DNA of 54,039 nt, taken from the NCBI GenBank assembly GCA_020860385.1, contig JAJBUK010000104.1, forward strand, positions 1 to 54,039. The letters are read 5' to 3'. The notes under the pieces were generated by a model that did not search any database, had not been told where the DNA came from, and saw only the letters and a program-made list of their open reading frames with translations. Source of the DNA: Clostridiales bacterium. GTDB taxonomy: Bacteria; Bacillota; Clostridia; Oscillospirales; Oscillospiraceae. Shown here piece after piece: positions 8,572-16,635 of the stretch. The stretch's first letter is position 1, and each line of letters opens with the position of its first letter. A program made the translations under genes and the position numbers.

Positions 8572-9957
8572 ATGAAGAAACTGTTAGCTCTGATTCTCGC
8601 TATGGCCATGGCGCTGTCCCTGGTGGCCTGCGGCGGCTCGTCTGATGATTCGGGCGATGACGCCAGCTCCGCCGGCTCCGCGTCCAGCGCCGCCGAGAGC
8701 GAAGGCAGCGCCACCGAGAGCGAGGGTGACGCGTCCGAAGCGGATGCTTCCTCTGCTGGCGCTACTGCCAGCGGCGAAACCATCTCCCTCACCGTCTGGG
8801 GCGCTGAGGAAGACCAGACCTTGTTGGCTGAGCTGGTAGAGGGCTTCAAGGAGACCTATGCCGACTATGCTACCTTTGACATCCAGATCGGCGTGGAGTC
8901 TGAGTCCACCGCCAAGGACACCGTCCTCACCGACATCGAGGCCGCCGCTGACGTGTTCGCCTTCGCGGACGACCAGCTGGTTTCCCTGGTGAATGCCGGC
9001 GCCCTCCAGTCCATCGACGAAATGGACGCCGCCCTCCAGACCTACGCTGGCAAGAGCGTGGCTGACATCGAGGCCGCCAACGGCTCCGGCTCCGTCACCG
9101 CCGCCACCGCCAACGACACCCTGTATGCTTTCCCCATGGGCGGCGGCAACAACTACTTCCTGTACTATGACTCCTCCGTCCTGAGCGAAGAGGACGTCGC
9201 CTCCTGGGACAGCCTGCTGGCCGCCGCTGACGCCGCTGGCAAGCAGGTGGGCATGACCCTGGCCTCCGGCTGGTACAATGCCTCCTTCTTCCTGGGCGCT
9301 GGCTTCACCACTACCCTGAACGATGACGGCACCACCGGCATTGACTGGAACGGCACCTCCTCCCTGGGCTACACCGGCGTGGACGTGGTCAAGGGCATCC
9401 TGAGCATCACCGGCAACTCCGCCTTCATGGCTATCGCTGATGGCGACAGCTCCAACCAGATTGCCTCCGGCAGCCTGTGCGCCGCCGTCTCCGGCACCTG
9501 GGACGCTGAGGCCGCTCAGGCCGCGTTTGGCGACGGCTATGCCGCCTGCAAGCTGCCCACCTTCACCGTGGCTGGCGACCAGGTTCAGCAGGGCTGCTAT
9601 TCCGGCTTCAAGCTGATTGGTGTCAACGCTTACTCCGAGAACGTGGGCTGGGCCACCCTGCTGGCTGAGTACCTGACCAACGAGGAGGCTCAGACCGCCC
9701 GGTTCGAGGCCCGTCAGCTGGCCCCCACCAACACCAACGCCGCCGCCGATGAGGCTGTCGCCGCCAACGTCGCCATCGCTGCCTCCTCCGCGCAGGATGT
9801 GTACGGTGTCGTTCAGACCGTCGGTGACAAGTTCTGGGATCCCGCTGCTACCTTCGGTGAGATTCTGGCTCAGAACCAGCTCTCCGCTGACGATGACGAC
9901 GCCATCCAGGCCGCTCTGGACGAGCTGGTCTCCGGTGTCACCGCTGCCATCGAGTAA
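8572..9957 (+). CDS. sugar-binding lipoprotein, MalE/GanS type
   Basis: A 461-residue family 1 solute-binding lipoprotein with lipobox LVAC (Cys20). A ~45-residue Ser/Ala/Asp/Glu-rich linker separates the anchor from the binding domain, which begins near ISLTVWGAEED. The fold signs (AAADVFAFADDQL, TLASGWYNASFF, AEYLTNEEAQ) match maltodextrin-type binding proteins. The start has AGGAGG 10-15 bases upstream. It heads an operon with two permease genes and a GH53 galactanase, as in the B. subtilis ganSPQ-ganAB locus, so beta-1,4-galacto-oligosaccharides are the most likely ligand. Maltodextrin cannot be excluded from sequence alone. Confidence 0.9.
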   Translation: MKKLLALILAMAMALSLVACGGSSDDSGDDASSAGSASSAAESEGSATESEGDASEADASSAGATASGETISLTVWGAEEDQTLLAELVEGFKETYADYATFDIQIGVESESTAKDTVLTDIEAAADVFAFADDQLVSLVNAGALQSIDEMDAALQTYAGKSVADIEAANGSGSVTAATANDTLYAFPMGGGNNYFLYYDSSVLSEEDVASWDSLLAAADAAGKQVGMTLASGWYNASFFLGAGFTTTLNDDGTTGIDWNGTSSLGYTGVDVVKGILSITGNSAFMAIADGDSSNQIASGSLCAAVSGTWDAEAAQAAFGDGYAACKLPTFTVAGDQVQQGCYSGFKLIGVNAYSENVGWATLLAEYLTNEEAQTARFEARQLAPTNTNAAADEAVAANVAIAASSAQDVYGVVQTVGDKFWDPAATFGEILAQNQLSADDDDAIQAALDELVSGVTAAIE

Positions 9958-9997
9958 TTCCCTCGCAGTTGGCCAGTCATTGGACATAGCATGACCC

Positions 9998-10034
9998 ACG
10001 GCCCGTATGCACAGCCGTGCATACGGGCCGTTTT
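9998..10034 (+). terminator. perfect 15-bp hairpin between binding protein and permeases (attenuator)
   Basis: ACGGCCCGTATGCAC pairs exactly with GTGCATACGGGCCGT around an AGCC loop, followed by only four T. It lies 40 bases after the binding-protein gene. Partial termination or 3'-end protection here would give more binding protein than permease. Confidence 0.7.
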
Positions 10035-10061
10035 CACTTTACATAAAGAGCGTAAAGTGAA
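10033..10061 (+). repeat. second inverted repeat upstream of the MalF-like gene
   Basis: TTCACTTTAC and GTAAAGTGAA form a perfect 10-bp inverted repeat with a 9-base loop, directly after the first hairpin and 21 bases before the AGGAGG of the next gene. Confidence 0.6.
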
Positions 10062-10094
10062 CCATTTGGAAAGCAAAAGATAAGGAGGCAGTGT

Positions 10095-11531
10095 ATGAAC
10101 AAGCTCAAATCCGGCCTCGGCGCTGTCGGGCGGTTCTTCGCGGACTTCGGCCACGCCGTAGCGGACGGCGATATTTTCGTCAAGCTCTCGCTGGTCTGGT
10201 TCGGCGCCGGTTATCTTGGCCGAAAGCAGTACATCAAATCCATCATTATGACCATCTATGAGGCCGCCATCATTGTTTACAGCGTGTTGGTGGGCATCCC
10301 CTACATCTCTGACTTCGGCACCCTGGGCACCGTGCAGCAGGAATCTGTCTTTAACCCGGTGACCATGAAGAACGAGTTTAACGACTATGACAACTCCTTC
10401 ACCATCCTGCTCTTCTCCGTTATCACCCTGGTGATTTGGGCCTTCGCCCTGTACACCTGGATGTACAACGTGAAGAACGTCTACCGCCTCCAGAAAGAGG
10501 AGGAGCAGGGCAGGCATATCAACAACTTCCGCGAGGATTTGAACGACTACATCAACAAGAAGTTCTACGTCACCCTGTTGGCGCTGCCGACCGCTGGTGT
10601 GGTGCTGTTTATCATCGTTCCGCTGTTCGTCATGATTTTCGTGGCTTTCACCAACTATGACCAGAACCATATGCCCCCCAGCGCCCTGTTTGACTGGGTC
10701 GGCATCAAGAACTTTGTCAGCCTGTTTGGCGGCGGCGGCCTGACCGATACCTTCGGCTATGCCTTCGTCCGGGTCCTGGGCTGGACGCTGGTCTGGTCCT
10801 TCTTCGCCACCCTGACCACCTACTTCGGCGGTATCCTGATGTCGCTCCTCATCAACGGCAAGGACGTCAGGGGCAAGGCCGCGTGGCGCGTCCTGTTTAT
10901 GATTACCATTGCCGTCCCCCAGTTCGTGTCTCTGCTGTTGGTGCGGAACTTCTTCGCGGATAATGGCATTATGAACACGATTCTGGCGAACATCGGCCTG
11001 ACCGGTTTCCTGCAGGACATCGGCCTGATTTCCAACAACTACATCCCATTCCTGACGGCGCCTGGCTGGGCCCATGTGATGATTATCCTCATCAACATCT
11101 GGATTGGCGTACCCTATCAGATGCTGATTGCCAACGGCGTGCTGATGAACATCCCCTCGGAGCAGCTGGAGAGCGCCTCCATCGACGGCGCCAACAGCTG
11201 GCAGACCTTCCGCAACATCACCATGCCCTATGTGTTCAGCGTGACCGGCCCCGCCCTGGTGACGGACTTCGTCAAGAATATCAATAACTTCAACGTCATT
11301 TACCTGCTGACCTCCAACTTCTACACCACCACCAACCAGGCCATGGCAAACTCCCAGGCAAAGGAGACCGACCTGCTGGTGACCTGGCTCTTCACTTTGA
11401 CTCAGGACTACTACAACTATAAGATGGCGGCGACGATTGGCATCATCATCTTCATCATCTGCGCGCTGTTCACGCTGATTGTCTTTAACAGGGTGGTAGC
11501 CCGTACAGGACAGGGGGATTTTGCGTCATGA
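10095..11531 (+). CDS. carbohydrate ABC importer permease, MalF/GanP type
   Basis: A 478-residue inner-membrane subunit of a CUT1 importer. Residues 1-150 form an N-terminal extension with two or three hydrophobic helices, as in MalF/GanP proteins. The permease core (residues ~155-478) has six more helices and the EAA loop SEQLESASIDGANSWQTF, which docks on the ATPase. AGGAGG lies seven bases before the ATG. It overlaps the next permease gene by four bases (ATGA), which indicates translational coupling. Substrate is inferred from the neighbouring GH53 gene. Confidence 0.92.
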   Translation: MNKLKSGLGAVGRFFADFGHAVADGDIFVKLSLVWFGAGYLGRKQYIKSIIMTIYEAAIIVYSVLVGIPYISDFGTLGTVQQESVFNPVTMKNEFNDYDNSFTILLFSVITLVIWAFALYTWMYNVKNVYRLQKEEEQGRHINNFREDLNDYINKKFYVTLLALPTAGVVLFIIVPLFVMIFVAFTNYDQNHMPPSALFDWVGIKNFVSLFGGGGLTDTFGYAFVRVLGWTLVWSFFATLTTYFGGILMSLLINGKDVRGKAAWRVLFMITIAVPQFVSLLLVRNFFADNGIMNTILANIGLTGFLQDIGLISNNYIPFLTAPGWAHVMIILINIWIGVPYQMLIANGVLMNIPSEQLESASIDGANSWQTFRNITMPYVFSVTGPALVTDFVKNINNFNVIYLLTSNFYTTTNQAMANSQAKETDLLVTWLFTLTQDYYNYKMAATIGIIIFIICALFTLIVFNRVVARTGQGDFAS

Positions 11532-12373
11532 AAAAGAAAACTGTCAAGGTGATTTTGAAGCACCTCTTTTTGGCCCTGCTGGTGTTGGTTTGGCTGGTGC
11601 CCATCATCTGGCTGGTCGTCACCTCCTTCAGCGCCTACAATGGCCGGAACACCTCCACCTTCTTCCCCACCGAGTGGAGCACGATTCAGTATGTCAAGCT
11701 GCTCACCGGCACGGACACCGTAGCCAACTTCCCGGCGTGGTTTATGAATACGCTGGTGGTGGCCATCGCCAACTGCGTCGTCTCCAGCATCTTCGTGCTG
11801 ATGGTGGCCTATGCCTTCGCGTGCATGGACTTCCGCGGCAGTAAGGGGTTGCAGAACCTGTCCGTTATCGTCAACCTGTTCCCCGGCGTGCTGTCCATGA
11901 TTGCCGTCTACTTCGTCTTAAAGGCGCTGGGCCTGACGAACAGTCACCTGGGGTTGATACTGGTGTACTCCGGAGGCTCCGGCCTGGGCTACCTGATTGC
12001 TAAGGGCTTCTTCGGCACGGTGCCCAAGGCTTTGCAGGAGGCCGCCAAGCTGGACGGCGCCAGCGAAGCCCGGTGCTTCTTCCAGGTGGTGCTGCCCATG
12101 AGCCGCCCCATCATCGTCTATACCATCATCAACTCCTTCCTGGTGCCCTGGATGGACTTCGTCTATGCGAAGATGATTCTGAACGCAGGCGTTTCCTCCC
12201 AGTGGACGGTGGCCATCGGCCTGTACAATATGCTGGATAAGAGCCTGATCAACACCTACTTCGGCCAGTTCTGCGCCGGAGGCGTGCTGGTGTCCATCCC
12301 CATCTCCATTCTGTATATCATCATGCAGAAGTTCTATGTGGAGGGCGTCACCGGAGGCGCGGTGAAGGGCTAA
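11528..12373 (+). CDS. carbohydrate ABC importer permease, MalG/GanQ type
   Basis: A 281-residue six-helix permease that pairs with the MalF-like protein. The EAA loop KALQEAAKLDGASEARCFF is present, and the protein ends in VEGVTGGAVKG, typical of MalG/GanQ. Its start codon overlaps the stop of the upstream gene. No ATP-binding subunit is encoded in the operon or the window, so it should use a shared MsmX-like ATPase encoded elsewhere (inference from Gram-positive CUT1 systems). Confidence 0.92.
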   Translation: MKKKTVKVILKHLFLALLVLVWLVPIIWLVVTSFSAYNGRNTSTFFPTEWSTIQYVKLLTGTDTVANFPAWFMNTLVVAIANCVVSSIFVLMVAYAFACMDFRGSKGLQNLSVIVNLFPGVLSMIAVYFVLKALGLTNSHLGLILVYSGGSGLGYLIAKGFFGTVPKALQEAAKLDGASEARCFFQVVLPMSRPIIVYTIINSFLVPWMDFVYAKMILNAGVSSQWTVAIGLYNMLDKSLINTYFGQFCAGGVLVSIPISILYIIMQKFYVEGVTGGAVKG

Positions 12374-12406
12374 ACCGAGCCGCAACAATCAAATCGTTTT
12401 TATCCC

Positions 12407-12443
12407 TTTGCCGACAGGCGGAGCAATCCTGCTTGTCGGCAAA
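12407..12443 (+). other. intercistronic hairpin downstream of the permease genes
   Basis: TTTGCCGACAGGC pairs with GCTTGTCGGCAAA (13 bp with one G-T pair) around an 11-base loop. No T tract follows, so it separates transporter and enzyme parts of the mRNA without an obvious stop. Confidence 0.55.
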
Positions 12444-12468
12444 ACTTGAGGAAAGGACACTGATTACG

Positions 12469-14307
12469 ATGGAGCAATTTGTCATCAACATTATCCATCG
12501 CCCTGAAATGGTGCCGGAATACGCGGAGAAGGTCACGGGCCAGGGCAAGGCGGAGGATTTGGGCCGCAAGGCGCTGCTGACGGAGAGCCTGGACATCTTC
12601 AAGACGCAGCAGGAGTGCGCCCACAAGAACGGCCTGAAAACTACCATCCAAATGACCTACGCCAGCTTGTTTAACGACGAGGCGGTGGCCCTGGCCAAGG
12701 AGCATCACGCCGAGTACGGGGACGAAATCGGCCTGACCCTGCTGGGCCTGCCCTGTGAGCAGTTCCGGGAGAAGTACAAGACCAAGGACTTCTGCATCTG
12801 GATGTTCTCCATGGAGGACAAGAAGGCCATCGTCCGGGATGTGTTTGAGAAGTTCTATGACCGGTTCGGCTTCTACCCGGAGTCCACCGGCTCCTACTAC
12901 ATGGACGCGGAGCTCATCAACTTCGTCAAGGCGGAGTATCCCTCCGTCAAGTGCGCCGTAGCCACCTGCTGGGAGGAGGGCCCCAAGGCTTACCACACCT
13001 GCAACAACAGCTGGTACACCTTCATGGACGGCGGCCCCTGGGCCCCCTGGATACCCTCCAAGCAGAACACCCACGCCCCCGCCGCCAATGCGGAGGAGGA
13101 CTCCGGCATCGTCGCCATCCCCCACCTGAGCCGCGACCTGTTGGCCTGCTATGACGGCAACGGTTCCAACTTCGGCACCCACCCCCAGAACGTGCTGCGG
13201 GGCATGATTTACGATACGGACACCTGGGAGTATCCCTACCTCTATAACCTCATCGACCAGTACCGCTCCCTGGCGAAGTACAACAACGGCTACGCTTACA
13301 ACATGATGTTCGTCGGCCCCGGCTGGATGAACAAGATGGGGCGCTGGGAGTCCCCCTACGAGCTGCTGCTGAAGTCCTACGAGGACGGCTGCGCCTACTA
13401 TGGCCAGCTGAAAAAAGAGGGCAAGCTGGTGGATATGACCATGAGCGAGTTCGCGGACTACTACCGGGAGAAGAAGCACTACACCGAGCCGGAGTGCGCC
13501 CTGTGGCGTGACATCCTCTACGGCAGCAAGAAGCAGCTCTTCTGGTACTGCGACCCCTACCTCCGGGCTTGCGTCAACATGGACCAGGGCGGGGCCATCG
13601 TGGACCTGCGGCCCTATGTGGCTAAGCTGGACTGGCCGGTGGGCATTGGCACCCCTCATGTTCAGGACGCCAGCTATCCCTTCCTGATTCAGGAGAAGTA
13701 TCGTGCGGGCTACTTCACCCACTACGCCGGGGAGGGCACGGTGCGCAGCGCCAAGCTGTCCTGCGGCGGGGAAGAGGTAGACCTGTGCCTGTGCCGGACG
13801 AAGGCTCACTTCTCCCAGGAGGGGAACGACCGCATCCTGACCCTGGACCCGGTGGAGGTGGTCTTTGCCGACGTGACGGTGAAGCTGCAAACGGTCATCA
13901 CCTTCCCGGAGGGGAAGAGCTGCATCAAGATGGAGCGCCGCATCCTGGAGATGAGCGACCCCAACGCGGACGTGACCATCAACGAGTATATGGTGGGCTG
14001 CTACGGCACCACGGAGTATCCGGAGGATATGTCCTCCCTGACCCTCCGGGTAGAGGCCGGGGCGGACAGCGCCGTTATCCCCTACGAGTACCGCTGCCGG
14101 GAGGCCGCCGCAGCGGACGCCCAGCGGGTGAGCTGCACCCTGCCCCCCATCGACACGGTGGTGTCCATGACCTGCGAGGGTCGGGACAAGGCCGGCTACG
14201 TCAAGGAAGGCTATGCGTTCAGCCCCATGTTTACCCTGGGTTATACCGGTAAATTGCAGGAGAAGGAGGTCTTTACCACATGGCTCAATCTGGAAAAGGC
14301 AGACTAA
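12469..14307 (+). CDS. unrecognised 612-residue cytoplasmic protein, possibly a carbohydrate-active enzyme
   Basis: I do not recognise the family. Residues ~1-330 alternate strands and helices in the way of a polysaccharide-deacetylase or GH57-like barrel, with conserved-looking TGSYYMDAELI, ATCWEEG and MTMSEFADYYREKKHY. Residues ~340-612 appear beta-rich and may form a sandwich domain, as in many glycosidases. There is no signal peptide or membrane helix. The ATG at 12469 has AAAGG 12 bases upstream and was preferred to an in-frame ATG at 12433 that lies inside a hairpin. It sits between sugar permeases and a GH53 galactanase, and no beta-galactosidase gene is present, so it may process imported galacto-oligosaccharides. 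That role is inference only. Confidence 0.75.
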   Translation: MEQFVINIIHRPEMVPEYAEKVTGQGKAEDLGRKALLTESLDIFKTQQECAHKNGLKTTIQMTYASLFNDEAVALAKEHHAEYGDEIGLTLLGLPCEQFREKYKTKDFCIWMFSMEDKKAIVRDVFEKFYDRFGFYPESTGSYYMDAELINFVKAEYPSVKCAVATCWEEGPKAYHTCNNSWYTFMDGGPWAPWIPSKQNTHAPAANAEEDSGIVAIPHLSRDLLACYDGNGSNFGTHPQNVLRGMIYDTDTWEYPYLYNLIDQYRSLAKYNNGYAYNMMFVGPGWMNKMGRWESPYELLLKSYEDGCAYYGQLKKEGKLVDMTMSEFADYYREKKHYTEPECALWRDILYGSKKQLFWYCDPYLRACVNMDQGGAIVDLRPYVAKLDWPVGIGTPHVQDASYPFLIQEKYRAGYFTHYAGEGTVRSAKLSCGGEEVDLCLCRTKAHFSQEGNDRILTLDPVEVVFADVTVKLQTVITFPEGKSCIKMERRILEMSDPNADVTINEYMVGCYGTTEYPEDMSSLTLRVEAGADSAVIPYEYRCREAAAADAQRVSCTLPPIDTVVSMTCEGRDKAGYVKEGYAFSPMFTLGYTGKLQEKEVFTTWLNLEKAD

Positions 14308-14504
14308 ATTACCGCTGCCCCTCCTGCTTCATGCGGGATTTGGACATCGATATGTTCTATGACAGCGACCGGCAGGAATACTATTGTATTCGCTGCCAGT
14401 ATGTTGGCACGGAGGAGGACGTGCTGGAAAAGAACCAGCTGGCCCGCTTCCGGTACCGCAGCATGATGCAGCGCATCGTGGACTTCGAGGATTTCAGCGA
14501 TTAA
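14280..14504 (+). CDS. small zinc-ribbon protein, 74 residues, function unknown
   Basis: A short protein with two Cys pairs, CPSC near residue 13 and CIRC near residue 36, separated by an acidic stretch. This pattern is a treble-clef or zinc-ribbon fold that binds one zinc. The acidic, Tyr/Phe-rich tail ends in FEDFSD. It overlaps the end of the 612-residue gene by 28 bases and has AAGGAGG ten bases before its ATG inside that gene, so it is a real translated unit. No function is assigned; a role in nucleic-acid or protein binding is possible. Confidence 0.75.
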   Translation: MAQSGKGRLNYRCPSCFMRDLDIDMFYDSDRQEYYCIRCQYVGTEEDVLEKNQLARFRYRSMMQRIVDFEDFSD

Positions 14505-14511
14505 ACCAGTT

Positions 14512-14560
14512 TCCCCATCGGACAGGCGGGGCGCACCCCTTCCCGTCTGGTGGGGATTTT
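14512..14560 (+). other. structured intercistronic region upstream of the GH53 gene
   Basis: Outer arms TCCCCA and TGGGGA enclose GC-rich inner arms (GGGG with CCCC, GAC with GTC) and are followed by four T. It could be a leaky terminator or attenuator. Confidence 0.4.
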
Positions 14561-14587
14561 CAAACGGAACAGAAATGAGGAATCAGT

Positions 14588-15700
14588 TTGGACGCATGGA
14601 TCAAAGGCATGGATCTCTCCACCCTGCTGGAGGTGGAGGAGTGCGGCGGGATCTTCTCTGACCACGGCGTACCCGGCGGAGCCATGGAGATTTTGCAGGG
14701 CTACGGTATGAACATGGTGCGCCTGCGGCTCTGGAACGACCCTTACAGCGAGACGGGAGAGCCCTACGGCGCAGGTACCAACGACCTGCCCCGCACCATG
14801 ACCCTGGCCCGCAGGGCGAAGGCCCTGGGCCTTGGCTGGCTGCTTGACTTCCACTACAGCGACTTCTGGGCCGACCCCGGCAAGCAGACCATCCCCAAAG
14901 CCTGGCGGGGCCTGGATGAGGCGGGGCTGGCGGACGCCGTCTACACCTACACCCGGGACGTGCTCCGCACCCTGGACGAGGCGGGGCTGATGCCGGATAT
15001 GGTGGCGGTAGGGAACGAGCTGACCAAGGGCCTGCTCTGGCCCTACGGCAAAACGCCCAACTTTGGGGCCATCGTCCGCTTCCTGAACAGCGGGATTCGG
15101 GCCGTCCGGGAGGCGGATAAGACTATCCCCGTGATGCTGCACCTGGACAACGGCGGGAACAACGCCATGTACCGCGCCTGGTTTGACAGCTACTTTGCCT
15201 ACGGCGGCGCGGACTTCGAGTATATCGGCCTGAGCTATTATCCGTTCTGGCACGGCACGCTCCAGGATTTGGAGGCCAACATGAACGACATTGCCCTGCG
15301 TTACCGAAAAAAATTAATCTTGACAGAAATCTCTACAGCGTTTACTATGGAGGAGTATCAGGATTACGAGCAGCTGCCCGATGGGCGGCGGAAGGGAATG
15401 GCCACAAAGCCGGTCCTGGTGGAGCGGGTGCCCTATCCCATGACGGCCGAGGGGCAGTCCGCCTTTTTGCAGGATGTGATGGAGCTGATTTGCCGGGTGC
15501 CGGAGGGCCGGGGCAAGGGCTTCTTCTACTGGGAGCCTGCCTGGCTGCCCGTGCCGGGCAGCGGCTGGGCCAACGACGCCGCCCTGGCCTACACCGGAGA
15601 GCGGGGGCCCGGCGGCAACGAGTGGGCGAATCAGGCCCTCTTTGACTATGAGGGCCGGGCGCTGCCCGCCCTGGAGACCATTCGGAACTTTCAAGCGTAA
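14588..15700 (+). CDS. arabinogalactan endo-beta-1,4-galactanase, GH53, no signal peptide
   Basis: A 370-residue GH53 (clan GH-A) enzyme that cleaves beta-1,4-galactan chains. Family motifs are visible: WIKGMDLSTL at the start, HYSDFWADPGKQ, VGNEL with acid/base Glu144 and LTEIS with nucleophile Glu247. The start is TTG at 14588 with TGAGGA seven bases upstream; a later ATG at 14609 would cut into the first strand. Neither start gives a signal peptide, while most known GH53 enzymes are secreted. A cytoplasmic enzyme would instead trim imported galacto-oligosaccharides. It follows the importer genes in the same direction, and a TraX-like gene follows after 25 bases. Confidence 0.92.
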   Translation: MDAWIKGMDLSTLLEVEECGGIFSDHGVPGGAMEILQGYGMNMVRLRLWNDPYSETGEPYGAGTNDLPRTMTLARRAKALGLGWLLDFHYSDFWADPGKQTIPKAWRGLDEAGLADAVYTYTRDVLRTLDEAGLMPDMVAVGNELTKGLLWPYGKTPNFGAIVRFLNSGIRAVREADKTIPVMLHLDNGGNNAMYRAWFDSYFAYGGADFEYIGLSYYPFWHGTLQDLEANMNDIALRYRKKLILTEISTAFTMEEYQDYEQLPDGRRKGMATKPVLVERVPYPMTAEGQSAFLQDVMELICRVPEGRGKGFFYWEPAWLPVPGSGWANDAALAYTGERGPGGNEWANQALFDYEGRALPALETIRNFQA

Positions 15701-15725
15701 ACCCTAACAGAGACAGGAGCATCCC

Positions 15726-16562
15726 ATGAGAAAGGACTATCAGGACTATCAGGACTATCAGGAGCAGGAAGAGCAGGTGGAGTACGACAGGTATGGCAAC
15801 CCCAGGAAGAAGCGCCGCAGGCGCTACATCCCTGTCACCGCGGCGAAGATGAAAGTGTTCGGCTGCGTCACGATGCTGTGCTACAGCATCGGGGTGGCCG
15901 TCTTCCAAAACGGGCTGCTCCACATGAGCGACTACACGACCACGGAGTTCTCCGACCTGCTGTCCAGCGACGCTAGTATGATGACGCTGGCAGGGTGGGC
16001 TGCTGCGTTCCAGATGATCGGCGGGCTGGCGGTGCCCATTTTCGCCTTCCTGCTGGTGGAGGGCTTCCGGCGCACCAGCAGCTACAGGAACTACTTCCTT
16101 AGCCTGCTGGGCTTCGCGGTGCTCAGTGAGGTACCCTACGACCTGGCCATGAGCGACAGCTTCTGGGACCCGTCCAGCCAGAACGCCCTGTTCAGCATGG
16201 TGATTTGCCTTGCCATGCTGTACGGCCTCCGGATGATGGAGGAGAAGAAGGGCTTCCAGTACCGGCTGATGCAAATCCTGCTGGTGATTGCCGGCGTCCT
16301 GTGGTGCGAGCTGCTGAACCTGGCCTTCGGCCTGTGCGAGGTGCTGCTGGTGGCGGTGTACTACCTCCTGTACGACAAACGGGGGGTCAAGGTGCTGCTG
16401 GGCTGCGCCATCAGCATCATGTACGTTACGGCCCCCTTCTCTGGCTACCTCATCTGGGGCTATGACGGGCAGCAGGGCTGGCATGAGAATAAGTATGTGT
16501 TTTACCTCTTTTACCCTGTCCATCTGCTTGTGTTGGGCTTTATCGTTCACTTCCTCCTGTGA
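15726..16562 (+). CDS. TraX-family membrane protein
   Basis: A 278-residue integral membrane protein with about eight helices. VEGFRRTSSYRNYF followed by LGFAVLSEVPYDLAM is characteristic of the TraX family, named after the F-plasmid pilin N-acetylation protein and common on Clostridia chromosomes. The N-terminal ~37 residues are charged and cytoplasmic: three in-frame DYQ repeats encoded by a 9-base direct repeat, then a Lys/Arg-rich patch. ACAGGAG precedes the ATG. An acetyltransferase role is possible by family, but the substrate is unknown and the neighbours do not reveal it. Confidence 0.82.
   Translation: MRKDYQDYQDYQEQEEQVEYDRYGNPRKKRRRRYIPVTAAKMKVFGCVTMLCYSIGVAVFQNGLLHMSDYTTTEFSDLLSSDASMMTLAGWAAAFQMIGGLAVPIFAFLLVEGFRRTSSYRNYFLSLLGFAVLSEVPYDLAMSDSFWDPSSQNALFSMVICLAMLYGLRMMEEKKGFQYRLMQILLVIAGVLWCELLNLAFGLCEVLLVAVYYLLYDKRGVKVLLGCAISIMYVTAPFSGYLIWGYDGQQGWHENKYVFYLFYPVHLLVLGFIVHFLL
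15734..15760 (+). repeat. three tandem 9-base repeats in the TraX-like gene
   Basis: GGACTATCA occurs three times without a gap and adds one Asp-Tyr-Gln unit per copy. It keeps frame, so slippage would change only the tail length. Confidence 0.9.
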
Positions 16563-16565
16563 GAA

Positions 16566-16617
16566 AAAACAGCAGCGCAGTAGGGCCGGAACGCTCCGGT
16601 TCTGCTGCGCTGTTTGA
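16566..16617 (-). terminator. terminator of tyrA, possibly bidirectional
   Basis: Arms of CAGCGCAGCAG type pair across a smaller CCGGA/TCCGG hairpin. On the minus strand six T follow the stem, which fits termination of tyrA. The plus-strand TraX-like gene ends four bases before it and may use the same stem. Confidence 0.85.
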
Positions 16618-16635
16618 GCTTGTGATAGGAAAGGG

